A stretch of DNA of 64,000 bases, taken from the NCBI RefSeq assembly GCF_000169175.1, contig NZ_AAWS01000008.1, positions 62,001 through 126,000 of the forward strand, written 5' to 3'. Source of the stretch: Microscilla marina ATCC 23134 (GTDB lineage: Bacteria; Bacteroidota; Bacteroidia; Cytophagales; Microscillaceae). The first letter of the stretch is position 1. Each line of letters opens with the position of its first letter. Of the stretch, positions 25,760 to 35,427 are shown piece by piece. The position numbers and the translations under genes are program-made. The notes below the pieces were generated by a model. It was not told the DNA's origin and ran no database searches. It worked only from the letters and a program-made list of their open reading frames with translations.

Positions 25760-28700
25760 TTATTCTTTGGTGGTTTCACCTATTACAGCAAATCCATTGG
25801 AGAATGGTTTAAGTTTGGTGTACTTAAAAGGAACAACTACTTTACCCTTGGCATTCACAGCTCCCCATTTGCCATTCTTTTTTAGGATAGATAGTTTTTG
25901 AGTAGAAGAATAGTAATCTTCATATTCAAATGGAATCACTACTTTGCCTTTAGTGTTGATCCCTCCCCATTTGTCATTTTTTTTCATGAGGGCTACCCCG
26001 TTTTTAAAAGAACTGCCCCCTTCGTATTGCATCGGAACCGTGAGCACCCCTTTGGCGTTGATAAACCCATACTTACGCGCTTGCTTTACCAAAGCCAACC
26101 CTTCCGAAAACTGTCTGGGGTAATAAGACTGCACTAGAGGGATAATTTCTTCCCCTTGGGTGTTGATATAACCATAGTATTTGCCTTTGCGCACGGCAGC
26201 TTTCCCCTCAGCAAAAGAGTAGGCAAAATCGTATTGAATAGGAATGACCAGCTTGCCTTTTTTGTTGATAAACCCATATTTTTTGTCCTTTCGTACCTTG
26301 GCAAGCCCCGCGATAAAATCAGCTACATAATCATAAGTAGCCGGAATGACTAGCTTATTCTTTTTGTTAATGAACCCATATTTACCGTCTTTCTTTATTC
26401 TGGCGAGTCCCTCTTTAAAACCAGCCGCAAAATCGTATTGGATAGGAATGACTAGCTTGCCTTTTTTGTCGATAAATCCGTATTTTTTATTTTGCTTTAC
26501 GGCAGCAAGCCCCTCCGAAAAGTCGGCGCTATACTGGTATTGAGGCTCTATAACCACTTTGCCCTGTTTGTTAAAGTAGCCATATTTGCCATAACGTTTG
26601 GCTTGTACCCTTATGAGTCCTTCCTGGTATCGCCCTAGGTAATGGTGCTTCGCCGGAATGACTACCTTGCCTTTCATGTCAATTAACCCATATCGTATGT
26701 TGGGCCTTTTGACTTTTTTTCTTACAACTGGTGGGTCTTCAATGACTTTTTTGGTTTTTTGGGTAATTTTAAAGAAACCATTGTCCAGCCTGCGTATCTG
26801 CTTGTAGGCTTGGGTGGTGAGTGTTTTTCCTTTGGTATCTACCACATAATACCCCGAACCATAACTGCCCTTGCTCGCTATAGAGGTTCCTTTTTTAAAG
26901 TTTTCGGTGTAGCGAAAAGTAGGAGGGATGACCATTTTGCCTTTGGTATTGATGGCACCAAACTTATTGCTGCCAAGGTCTTTTACCCAGGCAAGCCCTT
27001 CTGAAAACTCAAATGCAGTAGGGTACTTAAAAGGCAAAATTGTTTTACCTGTTTTGTTGATGTAGCCATACCTGCCATCTTTTTTTACTGCGGCAAGCCC
27101 TTGGCTATACTTGGTGGCGTAATCGTATTGGAGAGGAATCACTATTTTGCCCGTTTTGTTGACGTAACCGTATTTTCCGTCTTTTTCTACCCTACCGAGT
27201 CCTTCCGAAAAGCCTAGATTAAGGTCATATTGAGTGGGTACAATGATGCCTTTTTGGTTGGCATAGCCGTACTTTCTGTCTTTTTTGATTCTAATAATAC
27301 CTTCTTTGGCGGCTGCTACATAGTCGTACTCGCAAGGTACTATGAGCTTGCCTTGGGTATTGACAGCTCCGTATTTTCTGTCTTTTTTCACCCTTATAAT
27401 GCCCTCTTTTACTCCTATCACATAGTCATATTCGCAGGGCACTATGAGTTTACCTTTTTTGTCAATACAGCCATACTTTTTGTTTTCTACTACTTTGGCG
27501 TAGCCATTTTCAAAGGCAGTAACATAACTATAATTAACGCTTAAAACATTTTTGCCGTTCTTGTCTATAAAATAGTACTTACCATCTTTCCTCACCCTGG
27601 CAAGCCCTTCCGAAAACTCGCTTACCGAAGTATAGCCTCCACGAATCACCCATTGTTCTTTGGTGTTGATATACCCCCGTTCACCATTTTTACGCACGGG
27701 TGCCAACCCCTCTTTGCCAAAACTGCCAGCCCAATCATACTCAAATGGGATCGCTACTTCGTGTTTTAGGTTAACAAAGCCGTATTTCCCCCCACTTTTT
27801 TTTCGGGCTACTACCAATCCTTTAGAAGGGGTACCCAAACGGTAGTATTTTGGTGGAATCAGCAATTTGCCCCTGGGGCTAAGTATGCCCTGTGTTGAAG
27901 TAGTAACATATCTTTTGGTGGGGGTTGTCTTGATTGGTTGAGAGACTATACGGGTAACCTTAGAGACTTTTAGTAACCCTTTTTTGCCGTGGTAGTATAA
28001 CCTGTCATACTTAAGGTCAACTACTAACTTACCTTTATTATCTATTGCGCCATACTTGCCTGTTCTTAGCTTTGCTCTTTTTACAATGGCTATCCCATTA
28101 TTAAAGCGGTAGCCTACAGCATAGCCAAAATCCACTACTACTTTACCTTTTTTGTCAATGGCACCATACTTTCCCAAAGGCGTTTTCTTTACCCATGCCA
28201 ACCCCTCATGAAATCTATTGCCATAGTTGTAGTACATGATCGGAATCACCAATTTGCCTTTGGTATCAATGTAGCCCACTTTTCCGTCTTTTTTTACTGC
28301 AGCCAGCCCTTCGCTAAACTCATAGGTGTAATTGTATTGAAACGGAACCACTACTTTGCCAGTTGTATTGATAAACCCCCACTTACCTTCTTTATTTACA
28401 TTTGCCAATCCGTGGCTAAAGTTGCCCGCCTTTTTGTATTGCAAAGGCACCACTACTTTGCCTTGGATGTTGGCAAAACCATACTTTTCGTCTTTTTTAA
28501 CTTTCACCAACAAATCATCATTCACATAGCTTATGTAGTCATATTCGATAGGCAATAATAGCTTGCCTTTTTTATCAATCAAGCCATACTTGCCATTGCT
28601 TTTTACCCTTGCTACTCCTTTTTTAAAGCTATAGCAAAGGCTATAAATGGCAGGAATCACGAGTTTACTTTGTTTGTTGATGTAGCCATACTTACCGTTG

Positions 28701-30106
28701 ACTTTCACATCGGCGAGCCCTTCCGAAAATGGGTAGGCACGATCATAGGTGGCAGGTATTACGAGCTTGCCCTTCTTGTTTATATAACCATAAAAAGAGT
28801 TATCAGTGCGTACTGCGGCAAGCCCATCTGAGAATGAATAGGCTCTTTTGAATTTAAAAGGAATGACTGTTTCATTTTTAAGGTTGATATATCCGTAGAG
28901 TCCTTTTTTGGTTTTTTTGGCCATTATCAACCCTTCCGATACACTGCCTAACCTGGCATAATTGGTGGGTATGAGCATTTGCCCCTTTTTGTTGATCACC
29001 CCATACTCATAAGTGGTGATTACTCGTGGTTTTTTTCTTACCTTACGAGTAGTAGCAATAGGCGTCTCAATGGTTGTCTCGTATTCTTCATTTATTTTTA
29101 CAATCCGAGCCATACCCTCGTGAAAGTGGAGGATGAGGTCATACTTAAAGTCAACAATTACTTTTCCCTTGCGGTCAATTACCCCGTATTGCTTGTCTTT
29201 GCTCACTATAGCATACCCTTCTCTAAAACGCTTCGCTTTTTTGTAGAGGGGTTCAATAATGGTTTTACCGTTTTTGTCAATGGCGCCATAATTGGCCTTA
29301 TGCGATTTTCTTACCCAAGCCAGTCCTTCGCTAAATGATTGTACTCTGGAATAGTCGTTTTTGATAGTGAGGTTACCAGTCAGGTCTATGTAACCGTATT
29401 TAAAATCTTTCTGAACTGCAGCAAGCCCCTCTGTAAATTTTTTGGCGCGGTAGTAGGTAGGCGGAATTACCTCGGTACCGGTTTTATCGATAAAACCGTA
29501 TTTTTTATGCCCTTTTTCTACCAAAGCCAGCCCTTGGTTAAAGTCGCTCACCGAACGATACAAGCGTCCTATAACAATGCGCCCCCCACGGTCTATAAAT
29601 CCGCTTTTTCCGCTTTGGCTAATGGCTGAAAGCCCTTCTTTAAAAGGACGGACATAAGTATATTGGTAATCAATTACTTTGCGCCCACGTTTGTCTATAA
29701 AACCCCAGCGGTAGTCCATACGGGCAGCGGCAAGTCCTTCCGAAAATTTACCTGCCCTTTCGAATTGAAAATCTATTTTTATTTTTCCTTTTTTATCAAT
29801 AAAGCCATACTTGCCATCTTTTTTTACTGCGGCCAGCCCTTCGCTAAAATCCAGGGCTTTATCGAACTGGGGCTTGATCACTTCTCTCCCTTTCTTGTCG
29901 ATAAATCCATATTTTTTGCCTACTTTGATCACCGCCCGACCCTCGGAGAAGTTGCCGGCATAGGCATATTTCATCTTGACAATGACTTTCCCTTTTTTGT
30001 TGATAAACCCATATTCGCGGGCGGGAGGTTGTGCTTGAGCAGCTATAAGGTTGCCAAATAACAGCAAGCTTGAAATAACTAAACTTTTTAATATTAGGTG
30101 TTTCAT
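25760..30106 (-). CDS. Giant exported WG-repeat protein
   Basis: The 1448-residue protein has a clear signal peptide (MKHLILKSLVISSLLLFGN, cleavage after AQAQ). The rest is almost entirely WG repeats. I count about 39 units of the form Y-G-F-I-D-K-K-G-K-x-V-I-P followed by F-S-E-G-L-A. Most are spaced about 23-37 residues apart, with a few interruptions rich in K, R and T (for example near TTIETPIATTRKVRKKPR). WG repeats are thought to form beta-propeller or solenoid folds in exported proteins of Bacteroidota and Leptospira; their ligands are unknown. No C-terminal sorting domain or membrane anchor is seen. The gene appears monocistronic. Confidence 0.92.
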   Translation of the reverse strand: MKHLILKSLVISSLLLFGNLIAAQAQPPAREYGFINKKGKVIVKMKYAYAGNFSEGRAVIKVGKKYGFIDKKGREVIKPQFDKALDFSEGLAAVKKDGKYGFIDKKGKIKIDFQFERAGKFSEGLAAARMDYRWGFIDKRGRKVIDYQYTYVRPFKEGLSAISQSGKSGFIDRGGRIVIGRLYRSVSDFNQGLALVEKGHKKYGFIDKTGTEVIPPTYYRAKKFTEGLAAVQKDFKYGYIDLTGNLTIKNDYSRVQSFSEGLAWVRKSHKANYGAIDKNGKTIIEPLYKKAKRFREGYAIVSKDKQYGVIDRKGKVIVDFKYDLILHFHEGMARIVKINEEYETTIETPIATTRKVRKKPRVITTYEYGVINKKGQMLIPTNYARLGSVSEGLIMAKKTKKGLYGYINLKNETVIPFKFKRAYSFSDGLAAVRTDNSFYGYINKKGKLVIPATYDRAYPFSEGLADVKVNGKYGYINKQSKLVIPAIYSLCYSFKKGVARVKSNGKYGLIDKKGKLLLPIEYDYISYVNDDLLVKVKKDEKYGFANIQGKVVVPLQYKKAGNFSHGLANVNKEGKWGFINTTGKVVVPFQYNYTYEFSEGLAAVKKDGKVGYIDTKGKLVIPIMYYNYGNRFHEGLAWVKKTPLGKYGAIDKKGKVVVDFGYAVGYRFNNGIAIVKRAKLRTGKYGAIDNKGKLVVDLKYDRLYYHGKKGLLKVSKVTRIVSQPIKTTPTKRYVTTSTQGILSPRGKLLIPPKYYRLGTPSKGLVVARKKSGGKYGFVNLKHEVAIPFEYDWAGSFGKEGLAPVRKNGERGYINTKEQWVIRGGYTSVSEFSEGLARVRKDGKYYFIDKNGKNVLSVNYSYVTAFENGYAKVVENKKYGCIDKKGKLIVPCEYDYVIGVKEGIIRVKKDRKYGAVNTQGKLIVPCEYDYVAAAKEGIIRIKKDRKYGYANQKGIIVPTQYDLNLGFSEGLGRVEKDGKYGYVNKTGKIVIPLQYDYATKYSQGLAAVKKDGRYGYINKTGKTILPFKYPTAFEFSEGLAWVKDLGSNKFGAINTKGKMVIPPTFRYTENFKKGTSIASKGSYGSGYYVVDTKGKTLTTQAYKQIRRLDNGFFKITQKTKKVIEDPPVVRKKVKRPNIRYGLIDMKGKVVIPAKHHYLGRYQEGLIRVQAKRYGKYGYFNKQGKVVIEPQYQYSADFSEGLAAVKQNKKYGFIDKKGKLVIPIQYDFAAGFKEGLARIKKDGKYGFINKKNKLVIPATYDYVADFIAGLAKVRKDKKYGFINKKGKLVIPIQYDFAYSFAEGKAAVRKGKYYGYINTQGEEIIPLVQSYYPRQFSEGLALVKQARKYGFINAKGVLTVPMQYEGGSSFKNGVALMKKNDKWGGINTKGKVVIPFEYEDYYSSTQKLSILKKNGKWGAVNAKGKVVVPFKYTKLKPFSNGFAVIGETTKE

Positions 30107-30382
30107 TTAACTATAAACTTTAATAGAGTAAGCGGTTTATACTGATTGTTAAACCAGCTTAAGTAAAAAATTAAAAAATGAGTTGTTAAATATTTGATAA
30201 TTAGGTATATAGCATAAGAACTGATCTGGTCTTTTTAAATGCTTGTGAAAACTACTCATTATTTAAAGATGAAATGAGTTCTTCTAACAAAAAAACGTGT
30301 TTTAGGAATGAACAAAAAATAACGTCTTCCTGATCAATCAGGGCTGTAAGCAGTTCGGTAACTTATTTTTTCACCATTCCTT

Positions 30383-30544
30383 AGTGATCTTTCATAAATA
30401 ATTTGAGCCATTAAAGTGTATCTATTGCCCTCATTCTTCTCAAAAAAAAAGCTTCATAGCTTTGGCTATGCACCGTTTTTTTTGAATTGTCTGAGAACAA
30501 TATATTTTCTTGAATTGGCACATCTTATTTTTTCCAGATCACTT
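30383..30544 (-). repeat. Palindromic MITE-like element, copy A (inverted)
   Basis: The ends AGTGATCT and AGATCACT are inverted repeats. The 162-bp sequence is the reverse complement of, and nearly identical to, the elements at 47499-47658 and 55809-55969. The centre is CATAGC-TTTG-GCTATG flanked by A/T runs. It lies 111 bp upstream of the GAF/PAS sensor gene. The rest of the 30107-30655 spacer is AT-rich and without a supported gene. Confidence 0.88.
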
Positions 30545-30655
30545 AGAAAGATATTTATCATTCTTATTATCTTGTTTTTAGTTATCATGAATGAGTAAGA
30601 CCCTGAAATACTCTACAGTCTGAACGATTCCTTTATAAAATGAACTTGGTTTACA

Positions 30656-33600
30656 ATGTTGGCATCTATTACTTCCAAAATTATTCAAAAACTGAACATA
30701 AAAAAAAACCTCTATGGCAATCAGGACGATTTGCCGAAGGGTAAAGTTGCCAAAAAAGATGTGCAAGATGCCTTGCAAGAGGTCTATAAGCGTGGCGATA
30801 AAGTGATGACCGTGTTCATCGGTTTGCACTTAGTAGTTGCCTTGATCATTGCCCTTATTTTTCAGAATATATGGGCAGAAACCCTCACCGCCGGGCTTAC
30901 TGCAGTAGGATTGTTTGGGTTAAGCGTTACCTTTCGCCCCCGTAAGTTTTTTACCAGGGTAATAGCAGGGATATGTTTGCAGATGTTTGCATTTTTGTTG
31001 TTTTACCAGCTTCAGGTACAGGGGCAGAAAATAGACGAAGGGCGTTTTTTCTTTTTTATTGCCTTTACCATTATGATCGTGTACCAGGACTGGAGGGCAA
31101 TTTGGCCAGGAGCCATTTTTTTGTTTGGGGTCATTACCCTTCCTATTGTGCTGAGTTACGTAGAGCTTTTTACGGGAGCCAATATAGGTAGTTTTCTCGA
31201 CTTTGTAATGGAAACTGAGTTTGTAAAAGCTACCCGTGAGTTGTTTTTTGCCACGGAAGGAAAGCAACAAGTGATTTTATACGATCGCCTCATTGCTTAT
31301 TTTGGTATTTTGAGCATTCAGGTGGTTTTGTGCAGTAGCTGGGCGTATTTTATGCAGATTCAAACCATCAAGGAGATGTTGTCGAAACGTAGCCTGATAG
31401 CACAGCAAAAACAAATAGCTCAAGCCAACGAAGAGCTTGAAAACAATGTGAAAAACAAGACTGAAGACCTGCAACGTGCACTCGAAACCTCACAAACCAC
31501 CGAGGAAGAGCTTCGGCAAAACATGGAAGAGTTGCAAGCTACTCAAGACGAAATGAACGTACAGTCGCGCAAAATCAGAGACAGCCAGGAGGCGATGAAA
31601 AAGGTAGAGCAAGAGTTGCGACAACGCCAGCAAGACATGGAACGCACTCAATGGCTGGAGTCCAATTTGTCTAAGTTTGACGACTTGATGCGCTTAAACT
31701 ACGACAAAAGCCTGGAAGAGTTTACCGATGTGGTTTTACTGAATCTTGCCGATTTATTGAATGGTTCTCAGGCGGCACTGTATGTGTACGACGAAGACAA
31801 AGACCGGATAGAAATGAAGGGTGGCTATGCCTGCACACCTAAAACAGTAAAAAAATCAAGCTTTTATATAGGCGAAGGGGTGCTGGGGCAAATTGTAAAA
31901 ACCAAGAAAACCCACTACCTCGAAGACTTACCCATTGATTCGGCAACGGTGGAGTCTGCCTTGTCAAAAATAAGCAATAAAAGCCTGATTGTGGTACCAT
32001 TGCTCTACAATGAAAAAATTCAGGGAGTACTGGAGCTTGCCAGCCTAAGTGCTATGAGCGAGTTGCATCGCCATTTTTTAGAGCGGTTGGGCAAAAATAT
32101 TGCGTCTATGTTACAAAACATCCGCAGTATGCTACGCACCCAAAAACTCTTGAAACAATCGCGTGAAATGACCGATGAGTTGCAACGCAATACTGCCCAA
32201 ATAGAACAAACTCAATTGGAAATAGAGCGTAGGGCGGCCGAGTTCCAGGCGCAGTTTAATGCCATTAACCTCTCTATGCTGGTGGTAGAATATACCGAGG
32301 AAGGAGAGATCACCCAGGTAAATAAAAAGTTCCTTAAACTATCTAAATACACCAAAGACGAACTCGTTGGGCAGCACCACAGCTCTTTGCTGCCGGTAAA
32401 AGTGGCAGAGTCTGAAGACTACAAACAGTTTTGGCGCAAGGTACACGAAGAAGCTTACCACGAAACTGAGCATAAACTGGTGACTAAAGATGGAGCCACG
32501 TTTTGGTTACGGGCAAACTATTATTGCCTTGCCACCGAACAAAAGAAAAAACCATCGACCAAGCCAATATATGCCTCTGGTACAAAACAACTCCCCACTA
32601 CTTCGCCTCAATCGGAGGGTACCCCGACTACTACCACCCACAGTGCCCCCCCTAGTGTTGTCCGTGACGTGAGCGGTGCGCACTCTATGTCACAAACCAT
32701 TATGATGATTGGCTGGGACATTAGTTTGCAAAAATTGCAAGAGCAGCAAATCAAACAAAACCTGGAAGAACTACAAACCCGTGAGTTGGAAAGTCAACAA
32801 AGCATTAAGCAGATGCAAAAACTGCAGGACGAACTGGAAACCAGGGCAAAAGAGTACCAAGGGCAGCTTCAGGCAATTAACCTGTCTATTGCCATGATTA
32901 ATATGGATAGAGATGGGGTGATTTTGTCCATGAATGACAAGTTTGCCGAGATATTTAATTATGCTAAAAACGATTTGGTTGGGCAACACCACGAGGTATT
33001 GGTAAGAGATGGTTATGCCAAAAGCAAACCTTACCGAAAACTATGGCAACAGTTGTATAAAAATGAGTTTGTAGAAGGGGAGTTCAAAGGAATTACCAGG
33101 GATGAAAAAGTAGTGTGGCTCAGGGGAAGTTATTACCCCATTACCGATGCCCGCAACAATTTGTCTAAGATTTTGGTATTGGCGTATGACATTACCAAAG
33201 AACGGGAGCAAGCCGCTCAGATTAAACAAAACATTGCCGACCTTGAAAAAGTACGCGAAGAGCTTGAGATTAAAACCAATGAGATGAGCGCCCAATTAGA
33301 GGTAGTAAACCTGATCGCAGGAGTAGTGGAGTTAGCGCCTACTGGCGAAATATTAAGTGTCAATGAATTGTTTCTTGAGTTTGCCAAATATGATGGTGTG
33401 GAAGAGCTTGCCGGACAACACCACCAAGTGTTGGTAGATGCTGGTTTTGCCCAGACCAAGGCATACAAAAAGCTTTGGGAAACCTTGGGCAAAGGCGAAC
33501 ACATTGAGGGTATTTATGAGTATTTAGCAAAAGATAAGTCAAAAATAAAACTTCAGGGCAGCTTTTTTCCTGTCAAAAATCAAGAAGGCAAAGTATTTAA

Positions 33601-33664
33601 AATTCTTCACCTCACGCTTGACATTACCACTGATAGCAAGCAAAGAATTGGGGCGGGTGAGTAG
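30656..33664 (+). CDS. Membrane GAF/PAS sensor protein without recognisable output domain
   Basis: The 1002-residue protein has about six hydrophobic segments at residues 55-245 (for example LHLVVALIIALIF, FLLFYQLQV, IFLFGVITLPIVLSYV), then a long coiled coil. A GAF domain (about 345-490, IEMKGGYACTPKTV to VPLLYNEKIQGVLEL) and three PAS domains (about 530-690, 735-850, 880-990) joined by coils follow. The first PAS is split by a serine/threonine/proline-rich insert. The protein ends directly after the last PAS; no histidine kinase, cyclase or methyl-accepting domain is seen. The GAF and coils closely resemble those of the sensor at 58625. A separate signalling partner is likely. Confidence 0.85.
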   Translation: MLASITSKIIQKLNIKKNLYGNQDDLPKGKVAKKDVQDALQEVYKRGDKVMTVFIGLHLVVALIIALIFQNIWAETLTAGLTAVGLFGLSVTFRPRKFFTRVIAGICLQMFAFLLFYQLQVQGQKIDEGRFFFFIAFTIMIVYQDWRAIWPGAIFLFGVITLPIVLSYVELFTGANIGSFLDFVMETEFVKATRELFFATEGKQQVILYDRLIAYFGILSIQVVLCSSWAYFMQIQTIKEMLSKRSLIAQQKQIAQANEELENNVKNKTEDLQRALETSQTTEEELRQNMEELQATQDEMNVQSRKIRDSQEAMKKVEQELRQRQQDMERTQWLESNLSKFDDLMRLNYDKSLEEFTDVVLLNLADLLNGSQAALYVYDEDKDRIEMKGGYACTPKTVKKSSFYIGEGVLGQIVKTKKTHYLEDLPIDSATVESALSKISNKSLIVVPLLYNEKIQGVLELASLSAMSELHRHFLERLGKNIASMLQNIRSMLRTQKLLKQSREMTDELQRNTAQIEQTQLEIERRAAEFQAQFNAINLSMLVVEYTEEGEITQVNKKFLKLSKYTKDELVGQHHSSLLPVKVAESEDYKQFWRKVHEEAYHETEHKLVTKDGATFWLRANYYCLATEQKKKPSTKPIYASGTKQLPTTSPQSEGTPTTTTHSAPPSVVRDVSGAHSMSQTIMMIGWDISLQKLQEQQIKQNLEELQTRELESQQSIKQMQKLQDELETRAKEYQGQLQAINLSIAMINMDRDGVILSMNDKFAEIFNYAKNDLVGQHHEVLVRDGYAKSKPYRKLWQQLYKNEFVEGEFKGITRDEKVVWLRGSYYPITDARNNLSKILVLAYDITKEREQAAQIKQNIADLEKVREELEIKTNEMSAQLEVVNLIAGVVELAPTGEILSVNELFLEFAKYDGVEELAGQHHQVLVDAGFAQTKAYKKLWETLGKGEHIEGIYEYLAKDKSKIKLQGSFFPVKNQEGKVFKILHLTLDITTDSKQRIGAGE

Positions 33665-33767
33665 ACTCGTTGATGGATGCCATGTAGCTTCTTTTTGGCA
33701 CTGAAAATAAACAGCCATCATCACCCATTCAACGCTGTTTGTACCAAAAGAAAGTTAAAAAAAAACA

Positions 33768-34286
33768 ATGAACATCGAAGACGAATTGATTAGAGAAAAC
33801 TCCAAAGAAAATGCCTTGGCTATAGCCAATTACATTGGGGCAGACCCTCACCGTTTTGCTCAATTGATGGCTTTGTTTTTACAAGGTGAATCCCTGGTGG
33901 TGCAAAGGGCTGCCTGGGTACTGTCTAAGTGCGCCGACCAATACCCTGAGTTGCTCACCCCACACCTAAAGTCTATGATAGAAAACCTGCAAGGAGAGGA
34001 GGTGCCCGTAGCCGTGCAACGTAATGCCTTGCGGGTGCTCCAAAATGTAGAGGTGCCAGAAGCATTGCTGGGTACGCTTGCCGAGGTATGCTTTAAATAT
34101 ATGGAAGACCCTAAAGCAGCCATTGCTGTCAAGGTGTTTGCTATGACCAACCTATACAACGTTACCCAAAAAGAACCTGCACTGGCAAATGAACTCAAGC
34201 TGCTAATCAAGTACCAGCTTCCCTATGCTTCGGCAGGGTTTAAGTCGCGGGCAAATAAAATACTGACGGCTTTGAACAAGCAGTAA
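33768..34286 (+). CDS. HEAT-like helical repeat protein
   Basis: The 172-residue soluble protein is entirely helical in appearance, with pairs of helices such as VVQRAAWVLSKCADQYPELL and VAVQRNALRVLQNVEVPEALL, and IAVKVFAMTNLYNVTQKEP. These resemble HEAT/ARM repeats. There is no catalytic motif. It ends 21 bp before the ADP-ribosylglycohydrolase gene on the same strand, so the two may share a transcript and function. Similar small proteins in Bacteroidota are unannotated. Confidence 0.75.
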   Translation: MNIEDELIRENSKENALAIANYIGADPHRFAQLMALFLQGESLVVQRAAWVLSKCADQYPELLTPHLKSMIENLQGEEVPVAVQRNALRVLQNVEVPEALLGTLAEVCFKYMEDPKAAIAVKVFAMTNLYNVTQKEPALANELKLLIKYQLPYASAGFKSRANKILTALNKQ

Positions 34287-34307
34287 TCGTATTGAAAAAT
34301 AGGAATA

Positions 34308-35213
34308 ATGAGGGTAAATGCATATCTTAAGGCATTTGTAAACCACTCATTTAGCCCATGTTTTATGTTAGTAGAATTAGCTATAGGGGATGCCTACGGA
34401 GCACAGTTTGAATTTGCTGACCCCGAATTGGTAGAACAGCACAATCATTTGCAGTATATAGCAGTAAGAGACGACGCCATATCTCCGGGAAGTTATACCG
34501 ACGATACCCAGCAAACAATTGCCATTGCTGAGTTGTTGGTAGAAGGAACAGAATGGACGCCTGAAAATATTGCGGGCAAGCTGGTAGAAGTGTATCACCG
34601 TGATCCTCGCAAAGGATACTCAAGGCGGGTAAAAATCGCTTTGAATGCTTCGGCTAACGGGGCAGAGTTTCTCAAAAATATTGACCCCAACAGCGACACT
34701 AGTGGGGCCGCCATGCGTGCTTGTCCTTTGGGTATTATCCATGACTTGCCCGAATTGGTAGAACGGGTGACTATTCAAGCAAAAGTTTCTCACAATACTC
34801 CATTAGGCATACAAGCTTCTCTGGCTACCGCATTGGCTACCCATTATTGTATTTATGAAATAGGCGAACTCAGTGATTTGGGCGAATTTATTGTAAGTCA
34901 GGTGCCTGGCGATTGGAATGTGGCGTATGATGAGTTTGTGGGGCAAAAAGGCTGGATGAGTGTAAGGGCTGCCCTGACAGTGCTCAGTAAACATGACAAC
35001 CTTGCCGATATGCTCAAGGCTTGCATTGCTTTTACGGGCGATGTAGACACTGTGGCCACTATAGCCTTGGGTGCGGCTTCAAACACTGCCCGGATAGAAA
35101 AAAACCTGCCCGACTGTCTTTACCAAAACCTGGAATCGAGCAACTATGGACTGGAGTACCTACAGGCATTGAACGAACGCTGGCTTGAGCTTAAGGTGGT
35201 GCCTAATTTATAA
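34308..35213 (+). CDS. ADP-ribosylglycohydrolase family protein (DraG/ARH type)
   Basis: The 301-residue protein has ADP-ribosylglycohydrolase hallmarks. GDAYGAQFEF lies near the start; YTDDTQ (metal-binding T-D-D) follows PGSYTD; the second metal motif is FTGDVDTVATIALGAAS. These enzymes remove ADP-ribose from proteins or small molecules, using two magnesium ions. The start at 34308 adds about 20 residues before the domain; an ATG at the MLVELAIGDAYG position would also give a full domain. It follows the HEAT-like gene closely. No ADP-ribosyltransferase (DraT) gene is visible nearby, so the substrate is unknown. Confidence 0.9.
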   Translation: MRVNAYLKAFVNHSFSPCFMLVELAIGDAYGAQFEFADPELVEQHNHLQYIAVRDDAISPGSYTDDTQQTIAIAELLVEGTEWTPENIAGKLVEVYHRDPRKGYSRRVKIALNASANGAEFLKNIDPNSDTSGAAMRACPLGIIHDLPELVERVTIQAKVSHNTPLGIQASLATALATHYCIYEIGELSDLGEFIVSQVPGDWNVAYDEFVGQKGWMSVRAALTVLSKHDNLADMLKACIAFTGDVDTVATIALGAASNTARIEKNLPDCLYQNLESSNYGLEYLQALNERWLELKVVPNL

Positions 35214-35293
35214 ATGTTGTGGCAGTTGTACGCTTACTTTTCAATGACGAGTGGGTTGCCTCCCAAGACAATGTACCCCCCCTATAGAAAAAC

Positions 35294-35339
35294 GTTTCTT
35301 AGCTTTGGTCTCACTTCGCCAAGAACAAAGCTAAGAAAC
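35294..35339. other. Perfect 14-bp hairpin between DraG-like and LRR genes
   Basis: GTTTCTTAGCTTTG and CAAAGCTAAGAAAC pair perfectly around an 18-base loop. It lies 80 bp after the ADP-ribosylglycohydrolase stop codon. There is no T tract. It may act as a transcript 3' end or as a leader structure for the downstream LRR gene. Confidence 0.65.
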
Positions 35340-35427
35340 AACATGGAGCTGGGAAGCAATACAAAAATTCGACTTTTTATTCCGTTTGAAGTATATGAGG
35401 AAGCAAACCTAAACTTAACAATGAGCA

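Noticed and set aside
26000-30061. Many plus-strand frames of 60-130 codons opposite the WG-repeat gene
   Set aside because: They are shadows of the repeat-rich gene, with low-complexity aromatic composition and no independent support.
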